Part shown: piece by piece, positions 1-7,361 of the stretch | How positions within the stretch are numbered: the first letter of the stretch is position 1 | Layout: every line of letters begins with the position of its first letter | NCBI GenBank assembly: GCA_023663735.1 | Contig: JAMPGV010000007.1 | Location: 1 to 62,156, forward strand | Direction of reading: 5' to 3' | DNA length: 62,156 nucleotides | Origin: Muribaculum sp. | Lineage (GTDB): Bacteria > Bacillota > Clostridia > Lachnospirales > Lachnospiraceae | Program-made: the position numbers and the translations under genes | Notes under the pieces: generated by a model | The model's database searches: none | Seen by the model: only the letters and a program-made list of their open reading frames with translations | What the model was told of the DNA's origin: nothing

Positions 1-2
1 CC

Positions 3-500
3 TATGTTGGGTATCCTTCTGAGATAAGACAAGGTTCCTGCATCCGTATGGGCGATATGGGTTTTGTCCTGTCCGCCAAAAGCAGCAATCTTGAAGGAGC
101 AAGCTCCCTTCAGGGATCAAGCTCCCTAAAGGGAGCTTGGGGGTTTGTAAGATATTTTCTCACAGCAGATTTCCAGAGGGACAGACTGTATGAGGCAGAG
201 GGGAACGGAATGCCCAGCAGGCGGGATATTTTTTATGAGAAAGCGCAGACGGCGTCTGCACAGGAAAGTTATTGTTTTATAAATGATGAGTACGTCCCGC
301 TGCCGCCTATGACACAGACACAAATTGACCAGGCAACTGACTTTATCGGGGGGCTGCGTAATGCGGCATTCGAGGATGAAGTAATCAGGAGCATTATTTG
401 TGAAGAGGCTGAAAGTTTTTTCCAGGGGCAAAAAACGGCGGAAGATGCGGCTAAGCTGATCCAGAACAGGGTGCAGCTTTATCTTAGTGAGGGGATGTAG
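3..500 (+). CDS. 3' end of an extracellular solute-binding protein (partial)
   Basis: The frame is open from the left edge (first full codon at base 3) to a TAG at 498-500, so this is the C-terminal part of a longer gene and the ATG at 48 is internal. The tail (AAKLIQNRVQLYLSE) and the block ending in GAWGFVRYFLT are typical of the last helices of Clostridia sugar-ABC substrate-binding proteins, where the aromatic GAW segment precedes the final helix bundle. Such lipoproteins sit outside the membrane and hand sugars to an ABC permease. The N-terminal lobe and signal peptide are off the window, so substrate cannot be inferred. A 12-residue in-frame expansion between NLEGA and GAWGF comes from a palindromic repeat (separate entry). 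A hairpin terminator follows the stop. Family assignment is from the C-terminus alone. Confidence 0.7.
   Translation, partial: YVGYPSEIRQGSCIRMGDMGFVLSAKSSNLEGASSLQGSSSLKGAWGFVRYFLTADFQRDRLYEAEGNGMPSRRDIFYEKAQTASAQESYCFINDEYVPLPPMTQTQIDQATDFIGGLRNAAFEDEVIRSIICEEAESFFQGQKTAEDAAKLIQNRVQLYLSEGM
99..140. repeat. 18-bp imperfect tandem palindromic repeat inside the coding frame
   Basis: CAAGCTCCCT occurs at 100-109 and again at 118-127, with period 18. The second copy is followed after AA by its inverse AGGGAGCTTG (130-139), giving a 10-bp stem. The expansion is a multiple of three and adds roughly SSLQGSSSLKGA to the host protein without shifting the frame. It resembles a small palindromic repeat that expanded in situ. 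Confidence 0.7.
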
Positions 501-536
501 TCTTAAACAGTGACAAAGGCATTTTATGAAAATTAA

Positions 537-584
537 GTTGCTGCTTTACGATTGATTTGATTGTTAAAGCGGCGGCTTTTTTAA
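537..584 (+). terminator. Rho-independent terminator after the solute-binding protein gene
   Basis: GCTGCTTTA (about 540-548) pairs with TAAAGCGGC (565-573, one G-U pair) around an AT-rich loop, followed by a T-rich run. It lies about 40 bases after the stop. Confidence 0.65.
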
Positions 585-602
585 TAAAATTAAGAGGTTA
601 AA

Positions 603-755
603 AAGAATATTGGTATCTGGAACAGCCAGAAAAACGCCCAAATATGGCGCAAGGATTTAGCCGATGCGATCAATGCCGCCAACGAGAAGCTGGGGCTTGC
701 GGTTCACTGGGAGCACCGCTCTTTTAACGAGCAGGGAGGAAGAAATTTAATTTAA
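603..755 (+). pseudogene. MobA/MobL-family relaxase fragment
   Basis: The frame starting at 606 reads NIGIWNSQKNAQIWRKDLAD, continues INAANEKLGLAVHWEHRSF and NEQGG, and stops at 753-755. The W..WR...AD..N...E..GL...HRS...QG pattern is the region of MobA/MobL relaxases just after the catalytic histidine motif. Relaxases nick oriT for conjugative mobilisation. About 50 residues remain, with no start codon, no catalytic Tyr region and no HxH motif, so this is a scrap of a decayed mobilisable element. The TnpW-like remnant at 1831 points to the same kind of element. Confidence 0.7.
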
Positions 756-761
756 ATTTTA

Positions 762-790
762 TTGTAAACACGAACATTTTTCTGTATAAT
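762..790 (+). promoter_or_regulatory. Sigma-A promoter for the Rpn-type gene
   Basis: TTGTAA at 762-767 and TATAAT at 785-790 are separated by exactly 17 bases, about 65 bases upstream of the GTG start at 856. Confidence 0.65.
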
Positions 791-855
791 TAAGGTATAG
801 TCGAAGTAATCTATATTTTATTCTGTCACAGATTTTAAGAAACCGAGGCGATAAG

Positions 856-1734
856 GTGCAGGACGACACAAAGCACGCAGTACCCGAGGAAGAAACAATA
901 GCTAAATATACTATCAAGGACAGTGTGTTTTCAGACTTATTCAAAATTAGGAAATATCTGTTGCAATTATACAAGGCACTCCACCCAGAGGATAAAACGG
1001 CCACAGAGGACGAATTGACAGATATTACGATTAAGAATGTTCTGACTGACGGAATTTATAATGATCTGGGATTCCTTTTAGGGGAAAATTTCATGATCCT
1101 GTTAGAAGCGCAGTCACTATGGACGTTGAATATTATTATTAGAGCGTTGCTGTATCTTGCACAGACATACCATGATTATTTTGAACGTACCAATCAAAAC
1201 CTATACAAGAGTAAGAAAGTAAAAATGCCAACACCTGAACTGTATGTGATATATACAGGCGACCGAAAAAATATTCCTGATACAATATCCTTATCAAAAG
1301 ATTTTTTTGACGGAGTTGATACTGCTATTGATGTAAAGGTTAAGGTGATTTGTGAGAGCGATACGGACAGCATAATCAATCAGTATATTATTTTCTGCAA
1401 AGTGTATAATGAACAGATGAAGCGATACGGCAGGACAAGGAAAACCGTTACGGAAACAATTCGTATCTGTAAAGATAAAAATGTGTTACGGGAGTATCTG
1501 CTTGACAGGGAAAAGGAGGTTGTTTCGATAATGATGAGTTTGTTTGACGAGGAAGAAGTGATAAGGTCTTATATCAAAAGTGAGCGTTATGAAGCCGAGC
1601 AGGATAAGGCAAAAAAGACAGCTATTCGTATGATTAAGGCAGGTAAAATGTCATTGGAGGATATAGCAGATTATACAGAATTATCGCTTGATTTAGTTAA
1701 GAATTTACAAAGTGAGGTTATGCAGTTAGTGTAG
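856..1734 (+). CDS. Rpn-family PD-(D/E)XK nuclease / putative transposase
   Basis: A 292-residue protein starting at GTG. It has the Rpn layout: an N-terminal 'DSVFSDLF' segment, a conserved Asp/Glu-x-Gln core (LLEAQSLW, about residues 82-89) matching the PD-(D/E)XK catalytic strand, and a charged helical C-terminus (ERYEAEQDKAKKTAIRM) ending in a short helix-turn-helix-like tail. Rpn proteins are nucleases implicated in recombination or phage defence and are common as single genes in gut Firmicutes. It has its own consensus promoter and is followed by a strong terminator, so it is a single-gene unit. It lies between relaxase and TnpW-like remnants, consistent with arrival on a mobile element. 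Family is fairly sure; activity is unknown. Confidence 0.8.
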   Translation: MQDDTKHAVPEEETIAKYTIKDSVFSDLFKIRKYLLQLYKALHPEDKTATEDELTDITIKNVLTDGIYNDLGFLLGENFMILLEAQSLWTLNIIIRALLYLAQTYHDYFERTNQNLYKSKKVKMPTPELYVIYTGDRKNIPDTISLSKDFFDGVDTAIDVKVKVICESDTDSIINQYIIFCKVYNEQMKRYGRTRKTVTETIRICKDKNVLREYLLDREKEVVSIMMSLFDEEEVIRSYIKSERYEAEQDKAKKTAIRMIKAGKMSLEDIADYTELSLDLVKNLQSEVMQLV

Positions 1735-1770
1735 CAAAAGAAACTATCAAATATCACAATAACAGCGCAA

Positions 1771-1812
1771 AAGCGCATGGAAACAGTTAAATGTAAACCG
1801 TGCGCTTTTTTT
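1771..1812 (+). terminator. Rho-independent terminator after the Rpn gene
   Basis: AAGCGCATGG (1771-1780) pairs with CCGTGCGCTT (1798-1807, one G-U pair) and runs into seven T residues. Confidence 0.8.
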
Positions 1813-1830
1813 GTGTCCAAAAGGAGGAGC

Positions 1831-1958
1831 ATGAACAACATCCAAACCAACACCACAGGGCGATTAACGCCCTGTTTGCAAAAAAGATTGATAAAACAAC
1901 CTACCTAGTCGAGGTACATTTCAATGACAAAAGTACCAAAGCGTGGAGGACAAATTAA
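1831..1958 (+). pseudogene. TnpW-like transposon protein remnant (frameshifted)
   Basis: After AGGAGGAGC an ATG at 1831 opens MNNIQTNTTGRLTPCLQK and stops early at TAG (about 1906). The overlapping frame encodes FAKKIDKTTYLVEVHF and ends at TAA 1956-1958. The 'IGxTTYxVxVHF' block is the hallmark of the small TnpW proteins carried by Tn4451-like and related Clostridia elements. A one-base shift near 1870-1880 separates the two halves, so the gene is broken. Family recognition is from memory of this short motif. Confidence 0.6.
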
Positions 1959-2052
1959 GGCGTGACATTCTCCATGACTTAAAGCATGGGAAACAGGCAG
2001 GACAGGAAAAAATAATGGTAAAATATAGTTGCAACAGGCTGATAAAAAGGGA

Positions 2053-2101
2053 TTGACATAGGTATTATACATTTGTATAATGAATTATACAAATGTATAA
2101 T
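2053..2101 (+). promoter_or_regulatory. Promoter with twin BlaI-type operator boxes
   Basis: TTGACA (2053-2058), a 17-base spacer and TATAAT (2076-2081) form a perfect consensus promoter. The -10 is inside ATTATACATTTGTATAAT (2064-2081). Two bases later ATTATACAAATGTATAAT (2084-2101) is its exact reverse complement. Each box holds a TACA-N2-TGTA core like BlaI/MecI operators. Repressor bound to the first box would cover the -10 and to the second the start site, giving tight autoregulation of the downstream pair. Confidence 0.85.
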
Positions 2102-2114
2102 GGAGGACAGGAAA

Positions 2115-2513
2115 ATGGGAAATTCGTTAAAAAAGCTGGGGGAAGCGGAATTGGAAATCATGCAGGTTCTTTGGAGCAGTTCGGCGCCTGTGGCATCGAA
2201 TTATATTTTGAAGGAACTGGAAGGGCGGAAGTGGCAGCTGTCCACGCTGATGACGTCCCTCGCAAGACTTTCCGACAAAGGCTATGTGGCCTGTGACCGC
2301 TCCACGGGAACCAATCTGTACACGCCCGTTGTCGCGGAAAACGATTATAAGGCAAAGGCGGGGAAACATTTTCTGGAGAAGCTTTATAATAATTCCATTC
2401 AAAATCTGGTCACGACGCTGTACGGAAATCAGGTGATCCGGGATTCGGACATCGAGGAGCTGAGAAAATTTCTGGATGAACTGGAAGCGGAACATTCGAG
2501 GGAGGAGGCGTGA
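2115..2513 (+). CDS. BlaI/MecI/CopY-type transcriptional repressor
   Basis: A 132-residue winged-helix repressor starting at the ATG at 2115, which has GGAGG eight bases upstream. A longer frame from 2073 would start inside the operator and is rejected. The family signature is clear: L(G)EAELEIMQVLW at the N-terminus, then recognition-helix text WQLSTLMTSLARLSDKGYV, then a C-terminal dimerisation helix. BlaI repressors bind TACA/TGTA palindromes as dimers and are cleaved when the partner M56 sensor is activated; exactly such boxes overlap this gene's promoter. The stop overlaps the start of the M56 gene by four bases, so the two are co-translated. Its target signal is unknown; nothing nearby is a beta-lactamase. 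Confidence 0.9.
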   Translation: MGNSLKKLGEAELEIMQVLWSSSAPVASNYILKELEGRKWQLSTLMTSLARLSDKGYVACDRSTGTNLYTPVVAENDYKAKAGKHFLEKLYNNSIQNLVTTLYGNQVIRDSDIEELRKFLDELEAEHSREEA

Positions 2514-4456
2514 CGGTGGCAAATCTGTTTCTTTCTGTTGTCGAAATTTCATTATCCACCGGGCTGATCGTCCTTGCGCTGATTTTTGCCGCACCTTTGT
2601 TGAACAAGCGGTATGCGGCCAAATGGAAGTACTGGCTCTGGATTTTTCTGGCGGTCCGCCTGCTGATTCCCGTGAGCGGGAGCGCCTTGTGGGCGGGAGC
2701 GGACGGGAGCGTAGGACGGGAGAGTACACAGGCGGGAGATCCCGGGCAGGAGGCGGCGCTTGGCGGGCAGGACGGCGGCGCGGTTCCACGGATCATTGTG
2801 GAGGTGCCGGAGGGCATGACGACGCCGATCGCCGCACAATCGAACGGAAGCGGCGGAGAGATCACCCTGCTGGATGCGGCGGCGTGGCTCTGGCTTGCGG
2901 GATGCGCAGTTTTCACCGCTTTTTACTGTTTTAGTTATGTGCATTACCGGAGGCGGGTCACACGGGAGGGAAAGCCGCTTGGGGATCCGGAGATTCTGGA
3001 ACTGGCGGCTGCGCTGTCGGCGGAGCTTGGGATCAAGAGAGAGATTCCTCTGTTGGTGTTGGAGGAGGCTTCAAGCCCCATGGTCATCGGGTTTGGGAAG
3101 CCCCTGCTGCTTCTCCCCGGAGAGCGTTACAGCCGGAAGGAATTGTATTTTATTCTCAAGCATGAGCTGGTGCATGTGAAACGCCGCGACGTGTATTTCA
3201 AACTACTGTTGACGGCGGCGGGCGCGCTTCATTGGTTCAATCCCGTGGTCTGGCTGATGCGGAGAGAGGCGGCGGTGGACATGGAGCTGTCCTGCGACGA
3301 GCGGGTAGTCCGGGGAGCGGAATATGACGTGCGCAGGGCGTATACGGAGATCCTGCTCTCAGCGCTTCACAAGAAATGCGCGGGCGGCACAGTGTTGTCC
3401 ATGCAGTTTTACGAGGGAAAGCAAGTGATGAAGAAACGATTTCGGAATATTTTATTAAAGGGCAGAAAGAAAAACGGTCTGGCTCTGGTGTTGTGCGCCG
3501 CCGTCTTGACCGTGACGCTGGGGACTTTCATCGGATGTTCCGCCGCGAAGAGCGAAGCGTCCTCTGAGGGGATCGTGGCGGACGGTGTGGAAGTTCCCGA
3601 TATCGTGCTGGAGGAAGCCCGAAAACTGGTTGCGGACTGGTATGCGGACGCAAAAGAGAATAACCCGGCGTATCATTACAGTAATTGGCGGATCGAATCG
3701 CTGGCGCAGTGTTATACCTATGAGGATTGGGGCGGCATGGCGCTTGTGCTGTACCGGCTCGATCATCGGTTTTTGTCCGATACGCCCGAAGAACTTGTTC
3801 TGGCGGGCGGCATGGATGTAACCGAGGACGGCTGGGTTACGCCGGATTACGCAGACTGCAGATATCTGGTGTTCCGGCAGGATCAGGGAACGCTTTCCTT
3901 CTTGACCATGCTGTTTGAAAACGACTGTTTCCCCGGGGATGAAACGTTTGACGAGGATCTGCGTCTGCAGCTGGGAGAGCTGGGCGTTCTGCCCTCCGAA
4001 ACGGACGATAGGCAGGTGGAAGAAAGCGCGGCGGAACGCTTCTGGGTGAATCTGGAGGGCGAACTGTTCGACAGCGGCACGGATACGGCGGGATTTTGGG
4101 AAAGCCTTGACACGTTTGTCTGGATGGCGCTTAGAGGCGGCGAGATCACGGAGGAGGAGCTTGCGGCGGAGGAGAATGCGTATATTGTCGAGAGCGCTCG
4201 GGCGCTGGAGGGATCCGCGGAGGTGGAGGACAGGATCTGGGTGAGGGTTGTGCAGGCTCCCGTGGCCGTGGAAGAAGGCACTTTGGGACAGACGGCGCAT
4301 AAGGACTATCTCTTTTACAGGCAGGAGGCGGACGCCTATGTGGGCATCCAGTCGGCGGAGGATGAGAATCTGTGGACGCTTGTGAGAATGGCGGATTACG
4401 GGGACTGGCTGGAGAAGCAGATCCGGATTTATATCCGGATGACGACAGGCCTGTAG
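2510..4456 (+). CDS. BlaR1/MecR1-like M56 membrane metalloprotease (signal transducer)
   Basis: A 648-residue membrane protein with GTG start overlapping blaI-like TGA (GTGA). The N-terminus has two TM segments (about 4-26 and 36-54), another at about 125-145, then the M56 zinc site HELVH at residues 218-222 with the downstream zinc ligand region SCDERVV near 265. A further TM follows at about 325-345 (ALVLCAAVLTVTLG), then a roughly 300-residue C-terminal domain with no recognised penicillin-binding SxxK/KTG fold. In the family, ligand binding outside activates the cytosolic metalloprotease, which destroys the BlaI repressor. Here the sensor domain is unlike BlaR1, so the inducer is probably not a beta-lactam. 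The C-terminal domain begins with a lipoprotein-like IGCSAAK stretch directly after its TM. Confidence 0.85.
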   Translation: MTVANLFLSVVEISLSTGLIVLALIFAAPLLNKRYAAKWKYWLWIFLAVRLLIPVSGSALWAGADGSVGRESTQAGDPGQEAALGGQDGGAVPRIIVEVPEGMTTPIAAQSNGSGGEITLLDAAAWLWLAGCAVFTAFYCFSYVHYRRRVTREGKPLGDPEILELAAALSAELGIKREIPLLVLEEASSPMVIGFGKPLLLLPGERYSRKELYFILKHELVHVKRRDVYFKLLLTAAGALHWFNPVVWLMRREAAVDMELSCDERVVRGAEYDVRRAYTEILLSALHKKCAGGTVLSMQFYEGKQVMKKRFRNILLKGRKKNGLALVLCAAVLTVTLGTFIGCSAAKSEASSEGIVADGVEVPDIVLEEARKLVADWYADAKENNPAYHYSNWRIESLAQCYTYEDWGGMALVLYRLDHRFLSDTPEELVLAGGMDVTEDGWVTPDYADCRYLVFRQDQGTLSFLTMLFENDCFPGDETFDEDLRLQLGELGVLPSETDDRQVEESAAERFWVNLEGELFDSGTDTAGFWESLDTFVWMALRGGEITEEELAAEENAYIVESARALEGSAEVEDRIWVRVVQAPVAVEEGTLGQTAHKDYLFYRQEADAYVGIQSAEDENLWTLVRMADYGDWLEKQIRIYIRMTTGL

Positions 4457-4536
4457 GAGAAGCCGCGGGATGGAAAGCCCTAAGTGGCAGCGCAGGACGC
4501 GGGAAAATTTTAGCTTGAATGAGGATGGCGGCCGGA

Positions 4537-4578
4537 AAAAGGCGTCCCGCATGTGATACAGCTTGCGGGACGCCTTTT
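4537..4578. terminator. Bidirectional terminator between M56 gene and uxaC
   Basis: AAAAGGCGTCCCGCA (4537-4551) and TGCGGGACGCCTTTT (4564-4578) form a perfect 15-bp stem with a 12-base loop, flanked by A and T runs on both strands. It lies between two convergent genes. Confidence 0.9.
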
Positions 4579-4621
4579 GAAATCTTGGATCCGGCTCTTT
4601 TTTGCCTGCCGGAATGTGTTC

Positions 4622-6034
4622 TTACTGAAGCGGGAACTGGAAGTATCTCTTGGCGTTGTGATAGGAGATATTTTCCACGATCTCGCCCAGAATCTCATAG
4701 TCTGCGGGGAACTCGCCGTTCTCCACCCATTTGCCGAGGAGGTTGCAGAGGATTCTGCGGAAATACTCGTGTCTGGTGTAGGACAAAAAGCTTCTGGAGT
4801 CGGTGAGCATTCCCACAAAGCCGGAGAGATTGCCCAGATTGGCCAGAGAGGTCATCTGTTCCTCCATGCCGGTCTTGTGGTCGTTGAACCACCATGCGCT
4901 GCCCTGCTGGATCTTGGCAACCGCCGTGGAATCCTGAAAACATCCGAGAATCGTGCCGATGGACTGGTTATCGTTGGGGTTCAGGCTGTAGAGGATGGTT
5001 CTGGGAAGCTCGTCGGTCACTACCAGAGCGTTCAAAAAGTCTGCCATCTGTGCGGAAGGCGCATAGTTGTTGATGCAGTCGTAACCGGTGTCGGGACCCA
5101 GTTTGGCGTACATCAAAGTATTGTTGTCGCGCTTGCAGCCGTAGTGGAGCTGCATCGCCCAGCCCAGCTTATGGTACTCTCTGCCGACAAAGAGCATGAA
5201 AGCGGTCTTAAATTTCATCTCGTCCTCGCGGCTGAGGGGAATCTTGTTCTGTCTCTTTAAGAAGATCTGTTCGATCTCCTCATCGTCTGCGGGACAGTAC
5301 ATCACATACTCCAGCGCGTGGTCGGAGACGGTACATCCCATGGAGGCGAAGAATTCCATGCGCTGCTTTAAGGCGGTCTTTAAGGCCTCGAAGGTGATGA
5401 TCTCATCCATGCCGCACACGGAAGCCAGCTTGCCCAGATAATCCAGATACTCGGATTTCTCGATATTCATCGCCTTGTCGGGTCTCCATGCGGGGCGCAC
5501 GATCACATCGAAGCTGTCGTCCTCCGCGATCTTCTTGTGCCATTCCAGAGAATCGATGGGATCGTCTGTGGTGCAGATCAAGGTCACATTGCTCTGCTTG
5601 ATGATGTTGCGCACGGACATGGAAGGCTCCTGCAGCTTGGCGTTGCAGAGATTCCAGACCTCGTCGGCGGTCTTGGCGTTCAGCACGCCGTTGTAGCCAA
5701 AGTATCTCTGAAGCTCCAGATGGCTCCAGTGGAAGAGGGGGTTGCCGACGGCTTTGCCGAGGCATTCCGCCCATTTGCAGAATTTGTCGTAATCGGAGGC
5801 GTCGCCGGTGATGTATTTCTCATCGACGCCGCAGGAGCGCATCAAGCGCCATTTGTAGTGGTCGCCGCCCAGCCATACCTGCGTGATATTTTCAAATTGA
5901 CGATCCTCCGCAATCTCCTTGGGATTGATGTGGCAGTGGTAGTCGAGGATCGGGGTCTTTTCCGCATAGTCGTGAAACAGCTTCTTGGCTGTCTCGGTCT
6001 CAAGCAGAAAATCTTTGTCCATAAATGCTTTCAT
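4622..6034 (-). CDS. uxaC: Glucuronate/galacturonate isomerase
   Basis: A 470-residue protein, the normal length of UxaC. It interconverts D-glucuronate and D-fructuronate, and D-galacturonate and D-tagaturonate, the first cytoplasmic step of hexuronate use. The sequence opens with the family text MKAFMDKDFLLETETAKKLF, has the amidohydrolase-like metal motif DYHCHINP near residue 30, and contains LGGDHYKWR and the late VGMLTDSRSFLSYTRHEYFRR block. The start at 6034 has AGGAGGT just upstream. It has its own promoter at 6135-6163 and stops at a bidirectional hairpin. The next pathway enzymes, UxaB and UxaA, are encoded divergently from 13.4 kb, separated by the AT-rich protease island. Confidence 0.95.
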   Translation of the reverse strand: MKAFMDKDFLLETETAKKLFHDYAEKTPILDYHCHINPKEIAEDRQFENITQVWLGGDHYKWRLMRSCGVDEKYITGDASDYDKFCKWAECLGKAVGNPLFHWSHLELQRYFGYNGVLNAKTADEVWNLCNAKLQEPSMSVRNIIKQSNVTLICTTDDPIDSLEWHKKIAEDDSFDVIVRPAWRPDKAMNIEKSEYLDYLGKLASVCGMDEIITFEALKTALKQRMEFFASMGCTVSDHALEYVMYCPADDEEIEQIFLKRQNKIPLSREDEMKFKTAFMLFVGREYHKLGWAMQLHYGCKRDNNTLMYAKLGPDTGYDCINNYAPSAQMADFLNALVVTDELPRTILYSLNPNDNQSIGTILGCFQDSTAVAKIQQGSAWWFNDHKTGMEEQMTSLANLGNLSGFVGMLTDSRSFLSYTRHEYFRRILCNLLGKWVENGEFPADYEILGEIVENISYHNAKRYFQFPLQ

Positions 6035-6134
6035 TTTAATACCTCCGTTTGATTGTGATTAAGATATCCGTATAGCCGCACCGTTTGCATCTATAAATCA
6101 GGTATGTCTGCACGGTTCCATAAAACTAATTCTG

Positions 6135-6163
6135 ATTATACCGAATGCCGCGGCTTTTTTCAA
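6135..6163 (-). promoter_or_regulatory. uxaC promoter
   Basis: On the minus strand TTGAAA (6163-6158) and TATAAT (6140-6135) are 17 bases apart, about 100 bases upstream of the uxaC start. The -35 lies only 15 bases from the protease-tail repeat beginning at 6178. Confidence 0.7.
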
Positions 6164-6177
6164 GATCAAAAGCAGGG

Positions 6178-6260
6178 AAATTGACAGTTGATTCGGATAA
6201 TCGTGTTGACATAGAGACGATTGACACATATTCGAATACCGTGTTATATTTTTCATAAGC
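6178..6260 (+). repeat. Solo copy of the M4 protease gene tail (72 bp) carrying a promoter-like sequence
   Basis: Bases 6178-6249 match the 3' end of the protease gene (10500-10571) with three mismatches over 72 bases. One mismatch turns TTGATA into TTGACA, so the copy contains TTGACA (6221-6226), an 18-base spacer and TATATT (6245-6250), a plausible promoter for the gene at 6372. The next bases, TTTTCATAAGC, match the sequence found downstream of the fourth small membrane gene (near 13187). The segment may therefore be a scar left when a tail-plus-gene unit was deleted. Confidence 0.7.
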
Positions 6261-6371
6261 GCAAGAAACGACTATGATGCAAATAGGATCCTGTAAAGGC
6301 CGTTGGGCGGATTGCGCAATCGGATTTTGGCAAATATTGGATGGATTTGTCTGGGAAGGGAGAAGTTTGAT

Positions 6372-6974
6372 ATGGGAAATGCGGACAATTTAGGAAGTGA
6401 GGCTAAGGGGGAGCGCGAGGACAATAGGGAGCAGACGGCCGGGAAACAGGAGCGTGTGAAACGCCGCGTCAACAATCTGAAAGGAATCCTTTTTTTCTTG
6501 TTTATAGCTTGTCTGTTGTCTGTGGCCGTCACAACCTTGATTCCGTTTAAGCGGGGGATCGCCGGGGAATATACGGCCGATGTGGTCAGTCTTTCCACAC
6601 ATGAGAAGACCGGGGAGGCGCAGATCCGTTTCTCGGGTACCTACACACAGTATTTGTTCAATATGATGTTTCGGGATCGCTTTGAGGGAGCGTTTTATGT
6701 GGAGGGGAATCCTTTGTCTGACAAATACGGCGGACATGCTTTTATTGATTTTGAAAAGGCGTTTTCCCCGGCCAAAACCGGTGTGGTGTGCTATTATAAC
6801 GAGGAGGATAACCGGCTGGAACCTATGGGAATGATTAATCAGAGAGCGCAGATGCAGTCGGGGTATCTGATTTTGAATACTGCCATGACGGAAGGAGAGG
6901 ATGATCTAGTACTGGTTTTCCCGCAGAACCATTCAGGAGTGCAGCTTGATTTGGAGAAGTACCTCGGGCTTTAG
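6372..6974 (+). CDS. Single-TM membrane protein of unknown function
   Basis: About 200 residues from the ATG at 6372, which has AAGGGAG upstream; an earlier in-frame start at 6303 has no ribosome site. A charged cytoplasmic N-terminus (about 37 residues, rich in E, K, R) is followed by one TM helix (about 39-58, GILFFLFIACLLSVAVTT) and a roughly 140-residue extracytoplasmic domain of predicted beta character. No cysteine pairs, lipobox or known motif were recognised. It is immediately downstream of the solo protease-tail repeat, whose promoter-like sequence could drive it, and upstream of the M4 protease. A role linked to the protease island is possible only by position. Confidence 0.75.
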   Translation: MGNADNLGSEAKGEREDNREQTAGKQERVKRRVNNLKGILFFLFIACLLSVAVTTLIPFKRGIAGEYTADVVSLSTHEKTGEAQIRFSGTYTQYLFNMMFRDRFEGAFYVEGNPLSDKYGGHAFIDFEKAFSPAKTGVVCYYNEEDNRLEPMGMINQRAQMQSGYLILNTAMTEGEDDLVLVFPQNHSGVQLDLEKYLGL

Positions 6975-7141
6975 GCGGCGCGTCGGAGTCTGTCGTTTAT
7001 TTTTTGTCAGGCGCGGCATAAAAAAGCGGGAAAATTGATTCTGGCAATTTGACGGACAAATTTATAATGCGGTTGATATAAAAACATTAAATATGATAGT
7101 ATAAAAATAATTTATTTTAGAATCACATCATTTCACAAATC

Positions 7142-7219
7142 GAGTTTCGCAAATACATAGACATGTTTAGGCGTTTGCGAAACTCTTATTTCAGCAAAGA
7201 GTCATTTGTGTAAACGCCT
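7142..7219. mobile_element. Internally deleted MITE-like element, short copy
   Basis: GAGTTTCGCAAA (7142-7153) and TTTGCGAAACTC (7174-7185) form a perfect 12-bp inverted repeat. A 51-bp unit, 7169-7219, starts AGGCGTTT and ends AAACGCCT. Read on the plus strand it matches the reverse complement of the right arm of the 199-bp element at 12563-12761 (the GCGAAACTCTTATTT, GCAAAG and GTCATT blocks). So both are copies of one family, this one reduced to its ends. Confidence 0.65.
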
Positions 7220-7307
7220 AGATATGTTAAATGCAGGGAGAAGTAAAAGATAATAGTGATTTGAGTCAAAATCATATGACAGGTACATCTATGGAAAGGA
7301 TATATAC

Positions 7308-7324
7308 GCAAAGCGATACTTTGC
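7308..7324 (+). promoter_or_regulatory. Inverted repeat upstream of the M4 protease gene
   Basis: GCAAAG-CGATA-CTTTGC, a 6-bp perfect inverted repeat about 40 bases before the protease start, could be an operator. The rest of the 6975-7361 gap is AT-rich and holds the short MITE copy; I see no convincing coding sequence in it. Confidence 0.35.
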
Positions 7325-7361
7325 TTAGTATATAAATATTGAGAAAAGAAGGATGAAACGA

